Below are positions 7,328-18,000 of a DNA stretch of 19,911 bases, one piece after another. The DNA comes from Acanthamoeba lenticulata (lineage: Eukaryota > Discosea > Longamoebia > Acanthamoebidae). The stretch lies in contig NAVB01000906.1 in NCBI GenBank assembly GCA_002179805.1, forward strand, positions 1 through 19,911, given 5' to 3'. A program made the position numbers and the translations under genes. The notes under the pieces were generated by a model. The model saw nothing but the letters and a program-made list of their open reading frames with translations. It did not search any database and was not told the origin of the DNA. Position 1 is the first letter of the stretch; each line of letters begins with the position of its first letter.

Positions 7328-10072
7328 AGATAAATCAATAAAAAAGAATGGTGGTGAACCTCTGGAGCTTGGCGTCGATGGCGGCGGCATACTTGCGGGC
7401 GTACTTCTTGAAGAGCTTGTAGAGCTCGAAGAAGGGCTGCGACGTGGAGAGCTGCTGCGACTGCTTCATCACCGCGTAGAAGAAGTAGACCATGTCCGTA
7501 CTAGTAGACCAAGCGCATTTAAATGGCAACCATGTCAGCTTGGGATGAGCAGGACGCGAGCCTGGCGGCGGGGGAAAGGGGAAGCGCAGGTACCTGGAGC
7601 CCAGCACCTTGTTATCATCGTCGTCCACGTCCCACGTCTCCTCGCGCATGAACTTCTCCATCTCCTCCCCTGTTTGTGTGCCATGAGCCATTGTCGACAG
7701 GATTTGGGAGCGCGCAAATCAGAGGAACAAAGGGCCTCCGAACCGATCTTTTTGTCCTGCTGCGCGATGTAGATGGTCAAGTAGGGGTTGAACACCTGCG
7801 AGATCGATCCCTTGAACTTGAGGTCTGCTCCCCATCCGCAGCCAGCCAATTATAAAAAAGCTCACAAAAATCCTAAATCAATGGAAACAAGAAGAGTACT
7901 CTTGGCGGCGTCGTCCTCAGTCGGTTGCTTGTCCGTCTTCTCTCTTCGTCGCGCCATCCTTTAATTAAAGATAATAATTTATAAAATTTGATCAATAATT
8001 ATAGATCATGAATTTTATATAGAAAGAAAGCGAGGTCAAGGCACCGTCTCTGGAATCGCTGTAGCCGTCGGCGGATGGCCTCAGCCGAGTTGGGGTTGAG
8101 CTCCGCCTGCTCCTTGTCCTCTTTCGTGTCCTCTTCGACGTCCTCCTCTTGGTCCGCCACAAGCTCCATGTCGCCTTCGCGCATTCCCTCCGGCGCGATA
8201 ATCTGATATTTCAATCAATAAATAGGTGAATAAAAAATATAAATTAAAAATATAAATTAAAAACATTTAGCGGACCTGTAGCTGGTCGCGAGCGGCGAAT
8301 CGCTGGGAGAGATCGGACTCGAAGCTGATGGTGTTCTTGAGGACAGACGTGAGCAGGTCAACGTTGATGTTCCCGCTTGCCCGCTCCAGGATGTCGTTCA
8401 AGTGCTGCCGCGACATCTCGCAAAAGTTCTCGCTGTCGACGACGACGAATATGAGTGACCGACGAACATGCAGGCCACGCCCAAGAAAGGAGGAGGAAGA
8501 TGATTTGTGCGCACCAGAGCTCCTCGTCGATGCGCCAGGTGAGCGGGAAGATGGAGACCAGGTGCTCGTCAAAGTGGGCCAGCTCGCGCCGCAGCCACAC
8601 CCACCGCCGCTCGGTAAACTCCAACTTGGCACCCTGTTTGTTGACACAAACGCACGTGCGTCAGACCTATCGTGTGTGTGGAGTGATGCATATGCACAAT
8701 AGTGGCGCGCACCTCGCGGCCGGGCGCAAAGGTGTCCAGGTAGTCCTCGAGCTCCTCGCGGCAGAACCACTGCACAAACTCCTTCCTATAGGAAGAGACG
8801 ACCATGAGCGCATGAGCGCGTGCGCGCATGTGTGTGCGGTGGATGTGCGCGTACTGAACGCTAGGCCCGAGGGCGTCGATCACAAAACAGGCGTCGGCCA
8901 GCGTCTGCGCGTGTCCCGCGCCCTGATGGCTCAGCCTAGCCCGCAATGCACGCAATGAGACGAACCCAACATGACTCGCATGCCAGCCCAGGACAGGGGA
9001 GCGGAGATGGGGCGGCGTACACGGCAAAGTCCTTGAAGATCTGGGAGTGGAGGTCCTTCTTGATCTGCTTGGTCTTCTCGTTGAGCTTGGCGATCCTGGG
9101 CACGCTTTGGTACTTTTGGAAGTGCGTGTTGAGCTCATTGATGGCCTCCAGCAGGTTGCCCACCTCCCTGCACCGTGACCCGGCAGAGGTTTGGCTTAAG
9201 AGGAGGAGGAGGGCCAGAAAGGGGAGTCGCCTGCGTACCGGTACTGCCGCTTGGTGGCCATGACCTCGAGCTGGTCGACGCCCGTCACCAGCATGTGCAG
9301 CCGCTTGAGCGCCGTGATGGTGGTCGTCAGGTGTCTGCAGGATGCAGGAGAGCGGCGTCAGGTAGCATACACGAGGATGGCGCCATTGGGGGGGGGGAGA
9401 GAGAGTTGTACTTCTTGGCGTAGTCGAGAGATTTGATGTCGCTACAAATCTCCTGCACCATGGTCTCGCTCTCGCTGGCCTTGCGCTTGATCTCGTGGAT
9501 GCGACCAAACAGCTCCTGCTCAGCTCGTGTTGTTAGAAGTTGAGCCACTAGGGTTGGAGGTGGTGGCTACGTGCCTGGATCGTCTGCTTGGCCTCAGCCA
9601 AGTCCTTCTTTCCCTTCTCGGCCACCTGGCTCTGCTCGCGAATCTCTCGCAAGATGCTGTCGTCGGTCCTCTTGATCTTCACCTTCAGCCGCGAGACCGC
9701 GAGGTCGATGTCCACCAGCGATTGCTCTGCGCAGTATCGATTTATTGCATCAATTTAAATATAAAATAAAATCATTAAATGAAATTCGAGTTATATATAT
9801 ATACCTGTGGGGAACAGGCTGTTGATGTACTCGACAACGCTGAAGTTGGGTGCATCGAGGGGATCGTCGCTGGGACCGAGAACCTCAGAAATGGCGCTGT
9901 AGATTTCAGGGCCAAACGAGGGAGGCAGCGATGGAAAATCCACATCACGAATGCCTAGCGCGGCAGCCGATGCAGGCGGCGATTGCTTGCCGTTCTCTGC
10001 CACGGATCCATTGGCTGCCTGCGTGGGTGTTCCATTTGCCACCTTGGCCGCAGCTGCTGGTGGTGCATTCAT
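5919..10072 (-). CDS. VPS53: VPS53, GARP/EARP tethering complex subunit
   Basis: Twenty-one exons: 10072-9805, 9726-9575, 9515-9412, 9334-9239, 9167-9023, 8922-8855, 8785-8713, 8633-8515, 8432-8276, 8202-8045, 7958-7900, 7824-7744, 7669-7594, 7500-7360, 7251-7158, 7077-6998, 6865-6751, 6667-6561, 6455-6397, 6335-6242, 6135-5919. Total 2463 nt, 820 residues, close to the usual length of about 830. Recognition rests on family-typical segments: VVEYINSLFPTEQSL near the N-terminus, the coiled-coil region KQTIQELFGRIHEIKRKASE, HLTTTITALKRLHML, KMPWNTWESVGDQSPYV, FIPRIIENIYKCRQISEIGA, EQLLLDM and the C-terminal VLLKLVITPQESL...MELKGLKRDE. VPS53 with VPS51, VPS52 and VPS54 (or syndetin) tethers endosome-derived vesicles at the trans-Golgi or recycling endosome. 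The extra N-terminus of about 60 residues is Ala/Pro-rich. The intron 9574-9516 is GC-AG. Start is ATG at 10072 (MNAPPAAAAK). Confidence 0.93.
6911..6982 (+). repeat. (CGTGGG)12 hexanucleotide array in VPS53 intron
   Basis: Twelve perfect copies of CGTGGG fill more than half of the intron 6997-6866. GGG tracts spaced by CGT match the G-quadruplex pattern many times over on the plus strand, which is the template strand for VPS53; the pre-mRNA carries the C-rich complement. The array gives open repeats (PT, RP or AH dipeptides) in all minus frames, which are shadows. Confidence 0.95.
7285..7328. repeat. (TAAA)11 microsatellite in VPS53 intron
   Basis: Eleven perfect copies of TAAA lie in the intron 7359-7252 of VPS53. 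On the minus (transcribed) sense they read TTTA, overlapping the usual pyrimidine-rich part of the intron. Confidence 0.95.
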
Positions 10073-10298
10073 GGCGCAACTGGAGCTTTTTGTTAAATAT
10101 TTCGTTTTTCCTTTTCAATATTCCAAAAAAAAAAAAAAAAAACAAAAACTAACAAACCCTTGTGTTCTTAGCCTCTCCGGCGCATACCCACGCTCGTGCC
10201 TCCCCCTCTAGCATGGTGCCCATCCAACCTCCTTCACTTCCGAATTGAAAGTATTAAATTGTTTCTCTGCGCAGGAGCTCGCCCGGCATGAGGCTGAC
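10073..10298. promoter_or_regulatory. divergent promoter region between VPS53 and the exonuclease gene
   Basis: About 225 bases separate the VPS53 ATG (minus) from the first unambiguous exonuclease ATG (plus). The region contains an A18 run at 10125-10142 and AT-rich flanks, then a pyrimidine-rich CTCTCCGG and CCCCCTCTAG segment. A bidirectional promoter is inferred from geometry. A possible start-codon-only exon at 10213-10215 for the plus gene lies inside it. Confidence 0.5.
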
Positions 10299-12154
10299 AT
10301 GGACCTGCTCGACTTCATGGAGGCCGAGGCGGACCCTAAAGGCGCTGCACCACCGGCCGATGATGGCATCACACGACAGCGCCCACGCAAACGGCTCCGG
10401 GGCCTGGCGGCCAGTAGCAGCGGCACAGCGGCTCTGGCGAGCGTCACCACGGCCAGCGCCGTGGACGACAACATAACCAGCCAGGCCAAGGAAAGAACGG
10501 ACAAGCAGCAAGACGTCGTCCTGCATGATGTATCAATATCAGGACAGGAGCAGAGACCGCAGCAGCAGGCGGTTGTGCTGGTTGACTACCCGGACAGCGA
10601 GGACGCCGACATTGTGGAGGATGAACACGACAGCGATGAAGCCACTGAGCTGCCCGAGGGGTTTGAGGTCACGCCCGCGTCCCGCTCATCGCCGGACACT
10701 GTGGAGGATGATAGTGAAACACAGCCAGAGAAGAGGGAACAGGATGATTCGCAAGACTCGGAGCTGACCCAGAGCATGGACTCGGATGAACTCGGCGACG
10801 TCAGTGTCATCATCATCACGGCCCCGCCTTCCGAGCCCCCAGACCGTGTAGAGACAATAGAAGACCAAGAAGAAAAAGAAGCCGCGCAAGACGAGGAGCG
10901 AAGCAGCGCGCATGTAGTGGAGCAGACCATCCCAGAAGCGCAAACAACAAGGCAGCAACCACCACAGGAAGGAGAGCAGGCGCTGCAACATCGAGTCGAC
11001 CACGCTGCGGCGGACGCGCAGGTGCAAAGAGAAGAAACCGGTCAGCTCGAGCCCGCCAAACGCGGCGGCGGCAAGCGACGGCTGCCCGACTGGATGGTCC
11101 TCACGCCGAAGCAGCTGCAGCAGGCCCAGGCCGCCAAGGAGCGCGAGATGCAGGAGAACAAGGACGACCTGCGCGAGCAGGCCCTCCGCTTCTTCGAGAT
11201 CATGCAGTCCGCGCCAGCGTCAGAGGCCACGAGCGCCTCCGACAAGCCCAGCTCGGAGGCCGCGCCCGAGTCCGCGGACCTTCAAGAGCCAGAGGCTTCT
11301 CGCGACGAGGCGATCCGCTACACGGACGTGCTCGTGCCCATCCAAGACGGGCGCGTCATCGTCTTCGACCTGGAGACGTCCGGCTTCGGAGCCGAAGACA
11401 GCATCATCGAGATCGGCGGCGTCGAGCTGGTCGACGGCCAGCGGACGGGCATCGTCTTCCAGAGGTGCGGTGACCAGCGGGACATCCTCTTGCTCGGCGT
11501 TGTTGAAGCTGACGGCGCCGCATACGCACGCGCAGTTACGCTCGGGCGCTGAATGCGATCAATCCATACGCCTTCAAGGCTCATGGCCTCTCCGAGGGTC
11601 CGTGTGTGCCTTCTTTTAAACATGTTGAAATGGGTGTCGTTGAGTCTCAACATGTTGTGAGACTCTCCTGTGCAGAGTTCCTGTCGCACCACCCGTCGAT
11701 CGAGAGCGTGCTGACCAACTTCATGTGCTGGGTCGGCACCTCGCCGCTCGTGGCCCACAACAGCCGGTTCGACATGCGCATGTTGTGCCAGGAGCTGCGC
11801 CGGTGGGACATCCCCCTGCCCGGCAACAAGGTCCGCAAGAGCTGCCCCTTATCTTCATCATCTTTCCTGACATTTCGCTTGTGGCGGCGGCCACACAGGT
11901 CTTTTGCACGCTGCGCTACTACCGCCAGACGTACCCGGGCATGCCGTACTCGTTGGACGACCTGGCCAGCCGCTTCCGTGTCGACCAGATCATCGAGCGG
12001 TACCTGACTGCCTTCACCCCGCCCGGCCAATTCGTACATGCGCCTGCTCACACGTTGATGCGTGCGTGTTTGAAATGGCGGAAGGCGCACGCACGGAGCG
12101 CTGGTGGATGCTGAGATATGCGCGCGAGTCTACCGACACATGCTGGACGCCTAG
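10299..12154 (+). CDS. acidic protein with C-terminal DEDDh 3'-5' exonuclease domain
   Basis: Exons 10299-11464, 11536-11597, 11676-11830, 11899-11999 and 12085-12154 give 517 residues, all phases matching; TAG at 12152-12154. Residues 1-340 are acidic and disordered with Gln/Glu-rich stretches, plus basic patches RQRPRKRLRG and KRGGGKRRL that could be nuclear signals. Residues about 350-517 form an RNase T/DnaQ-type fold: ExoI VFDLETSG (D357, E359), ExoII LVAHNSRFDMRML (D442), and ExoIII THGALVDAE (H498, D503). All five catalytic residues are present, so an active metal-dependent 3'-5' exonuclease on DNA or RNA is expected. The fold is shared by proofreading subunits, PolC-like exonucleases and TREX-type enzymes; this sequence cannot be placed further. 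The start is uncertain: ATG 10299 is the first in the exon, but the frame stays open upstream to an acceptor at 10274, and an ATG|GT at 10213-10217 would add M-ELARHEAD. The protein ends almost at the ExoIII helix (YRHMLDA). Confidence 0.85.
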
Positions 12155-12414
12155 TGTTGCGTTTTGGTTCTTGAAGAGATGAAGAAGCGACACTTGGTGA
12201 GGATTGGCGGCTTTTTAAAATCTTTATTTGGACTTCATTTGCGTGAAGGGCGATGTCGCCTTTTATCACGCAAGCAAAACGCGCACTTGGTCTCTCGGTC
12301 CTTGCGACGTCGTTGTTCTTAGCCCCAGCCACCAAACACCTGGTTGTTGAAGCAGCGCACCACTCGGCACTGTGTAATAATACATAACAACGCAAACTCA
12401 ACAAACCACAAACA
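12155..12414. other. intergenic region between exonuclease and kinase genes
   Basis: About 260 bases between tandem plus-strand genes, covering the exonuclease 3' flank and the kinase upstream region. The last 40 bases before the kinase ATG are A/C-rich (aactcaacaaaccacaaaca), typical of a leader. No other feature is visible. Confidence 0.5.
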
Positions 12415-14369
<1,955 letters not shown>

Positions 14370-15002
14370 TCTTGTGGCAGTGTACAAGGGACCTCCTCGG
14401 GTGGTCACGATTATGAATACGCGCTCATGAATTCATTGGCCAAAACGTTGTCGTCGTCGTTCTTGTAGTGCCTCTACGTTGGCAGCGGAGGAGGAGCGGC
14501 AGAGTGGCGTCCAGCCCGGAGTAGGCTTTCCGAAACCTTGCGCCACAACGACACCAAAACAGGAGAACAGCAGCAGGAGGACGAGGAGGAAGGAGTCTTC
14601 GTCACCGACGACATGCAGCCGCAGCTGCCCCTTCTCGGCCAGGCGCGACGACCAGGCACGACGCCCTCACGACGCCGCGCGACCGGGCCTACGTCGCCAG
14701 TGCGGCCTGCGTTGTGGGGACCGAACTGAACCTCATGTTCAACAAGTGATCTCATTACTTTGATTGTACATACGCTAAAGAAGACCATTGGCAAGGCCCG
14801 ACGAGCCAACAGCACCATGACCCAGTACGCATCGGCGTTCGCGGCGACTGCAGAAGAATTTTTTCTCGTTTAACAAGAAAAGATTGATGTTTGTTTCTTG
14901 TGTTTTCTCTTCAAGGCAAACTAATTAATCGATCAATTAGGCCCTGGCGCGTTACCGGAAACATTCATCGATTCACACGACTTTGATTTGTTGGCTGCAC
15001 GT
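14370..15002 (+). other. unresolved region between kinase and HLTF-like genes
   Basis: About 630 bases that I could not turn into a consistent gene. Three plus-strand frames have protein-like parts: one ending at 14729 (SETLRHNDTKTGEQQQEDEE, then VFVTDDMQPQLPLLGQ), one ending at 14749 (DRAYVASAACVVGTELNLMF), and one around 14781-14870 (TIGKARRANSTMTQYASAFA). After an acceptor-like CAATTAG at 14934-14940 the HLTF frame is open upstream of its ATG (PGALPETFIDSHDFDLLAAR). This suggests an extra 5' exon of the HLTF-like gene or a small separate gene. A 114-codon minus frame (14818-14474) is probably a shadow. Confidence 0.3.
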
Positions 15003-18000
15003 ATGGATCGCAGGAATGGCGTAGCAGAAGGCGAGAATTCCACGCCGCCAGGCTCTGCCGAGCCCGACGTGCAGCCAAAGTCTTCTCCCCCTCCTTCACC
15101 TGATCTTGAGCCCAATTCTTCCCTCCTTGCGTCTTTAATCAATCAATTCCCCTTGCAAGGTGACTCAATCAACCAACGCATTCATCTTCCCACGACATTA
15201 CCTCCTCTTCTGACTCGATCTTCCCCAGCTGAACTGCCTCGCATCCTTCCCATGGAGCTCATGGCGGACGAAAAGAGCAGCTCGTCCTTCGACGTAGAAC
15301 ATCAGCACCCAATCTCGACGTCACACGACGGCCTGCCCGCAATTCTGCCGCTCGAGCAAGAGCCATCTTCAGCTCCTCCATTAAGCTCCCGCTCATCGAC
15401 AGTCGGTGCCGACACCACAGCCTCAGGGTCCATCTTGCCCCAATCGCCGCAGAGCTACGCGCAGCTGGCTCGCAGCCTGCCCCCGGTCGGGCACCACCAG
15501 CAGCCCCACCAGCATCAGCAGGAGCTCGTCCACCCGGCCTTTGGGCAGCTCCTGGGCCACGGCGCCCAGTCGGGCCTCGCCACGCCGGCCTATCTGCGAC
15601 ATCCGACTCTCCACTTCAACAAGCACCGGCGCAGACGCGCTGCTGCCAGTGGCAGCAGCCAGGAGGGCGGCTTGCCGCCAGCAGCCGACGCGGTGTTTGA
15701 GATCGACTTGACCGACGATACGGCGCCGCCAGTAATGCCGCCCCGTTCGTCGATGCCACCTCAACCGACCTCCTCATCATCGTCGGCCTCATCGTTGCCG
15801 CTGACGTCACCCCTTCCAGCCTTCTCGTCGTTGCCTTCCCCGTCGTCAATGTCGTTGTCGACAACGACGACAACGTCGGCGCCACAGGCGTCGATTTCGG
15901 AGACGGCACTCGACCTGCTCAGGCGGAACATGCCCACCCGCCCATCGCTCTTGTCGCGCCTCAGCCCGCAGGCCCTGCCCACGACCACCTCCGCCTCCGC
16001 CGCGACGACCACCACGACTCCGACGGTCGCCGCTGCCAACATCCTACCGCCGCCGCCGCTGGCCGCTCCCGAGATCGACCTCACCCAGGAAGATGGTGCC
16101 ACGCTCTGTCTTACAAATGTTGTTGATGATGAAGAAGATGAGCGCCAGAGTAACGACGTGGTGTCTCGTGTCGCAGATCTGCCACTGACGTACAGCAGCC
16201 GGACTGGAGACGAGGACTCAGACGAAATCGACGAGGAAGAGATCTGCATGGAGATCCCCTTTGGCCAGGTCCAGGCCAAGGTCCTTCTCCACTCTTTTCT
16301 GGACATTATTTCGTAACATATTTCTCATTTTTTTGTAAAATTCAAAATAATTAAATGCAGGTGACAAATACGCAATATTTTTCGGGCATTTTGACGGAAC
16401 ACGAGACCGTGCGACTCGCGCGCGACCAGGCCAACATCTACGACAAGTGGGCCATCCGCGTAGAGAACGTAATGGGCACGGAGGTGGGCACGCTCGAGAG
16501 GCGAGCCGCGTCCTGCTTTGCGCCGCTCATGGACAGCCGCACCGTCCGGCTCCAGGCCTTCATCCCCCAGAGGCCCGCCACCAACTCTCCCGTACTTGCC
16601 TCCGCCCTCCGCGCGCGTGTGTGCGATGCGCGCGTAGCGGCGGGCTGACGAAGCGCGGCCTCGCTCTCCCCCACGCAGATCCAAGTGGTGCTGCAGATGT
16701 TTGGGCGGCCGGACCAGCGCCACGCCGTGATCGACCGCGTGATGGAGTGCAACCTGACCGTGGAGAAGTACATCCCCACGGCCAAGCCGCGCCACGCGGC
16801 CAACCCGCCCGGCTCCGATGTCGACCTCTACACGCGCTCGGCGCCGGACTCGTCGCTGCAGCTCGTGCTGGCCCGCGGCGGCGGCGACGGGGCCGTGTCG
16901 CTGGCCGAGCTCGAGGGCGACATCGAGCGGCTGTTCCGGTCGCTCCAGGAGCAGGCGGCCAACCTGCCCGAGCAGGAGCCGCCGCCGCCCATCCGCTCGC
17001 GCCTGTTCCCGCACCAGAAGCAGGCCCTCTACTGGATGTACTCCAAGGAGCAGCTCCGCGACACCTTCTCGGACGAGTACAAGGCACGTCCACGTGGCAC
17101 CACGTCAGCAAGTTCATTTTCATTTTCTTTATTATTATTTTTTTTATTAATGAGGGATAATTGCGCGCACACAGGTGCTGGGGTGGCACCAGCGGACCGT
17201 CCACGGGGAGACGTTCTACTTCAACAGCGCAACCAACTCGACCGTCAAAAAGCTTCCGCCCAACGCGCAGGGCGGCATCCTCGCCGACGACGTGCGTCAC
17301 TTCCGGCTCGAATGGCACAATCAACAGGAGCCTGACGCTGCAGGTCTGGTGTGTGTGTGGGAGAACAGATGGGCCTGGGCAAGACGCTGTGCGTGATCTC
17401 GCTCATCATGGCGGGTCTCGTGGACCAGCAGCGCACCGCGCGGGGGGAGAGCCCGCTCTCGCCGCAGGTCACCGTCCGTCCGCCCTCGCCGTCGTCCTCA
17501 ACTGTGGCCGAAGTGCTGGTGGAGGACGACATGGACGAAGAGGTCGAGGTGGTGGAGGTTGTGGCTGGTCAGGCCAAGGGCAAGGAGAAGCTTCCCCGGT
17601 TCGATCACGACGATCACGATGGCGGTGGCGGCGGCGATGGCCAGCATGTGGTTGCGCAGGCTGCCGCTGGCGGCGACGCTCCGCCGAAGCCACAGGCCGA
17701 GGTCGTGCAGGCCGAAGATGGGGAAGAAGAGGACGTTGAGGTGGTCGATGACGAGCTCGTCGTCTTCACTCCCGCGCCGCCACCGGCCAAGCGCCAGCGC
17801 CGTAACGAGCCCGCCCTTGACGATGACGACGACAACAACAACGCCAATGACGATGGCATCGCGGCCGCCGCCAGTGGGGACAGTCCCAAGACAAACGACT
17901 CTGGCGCGCTTCTGTCGACGTCGACATCGTCAACGGCCACGTCAACGTCAAGCGCGACGGGCGAGGAGAGGCCGACGGGGACGCTCATCGTGTGTCCGCT

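Noticed and set aside
14474..14818. 114-codon minus-strand frame with an ATG
   Set aside because: Ser/Cys/Arg-rich shadow-like composition, no domain and no splice support.
16325..17324. Long minus-strand frames of 229 and 254 codons
   Set aside because: Antisense to HIRAN and SNF2 exons that are unambiguous on the plus strand.
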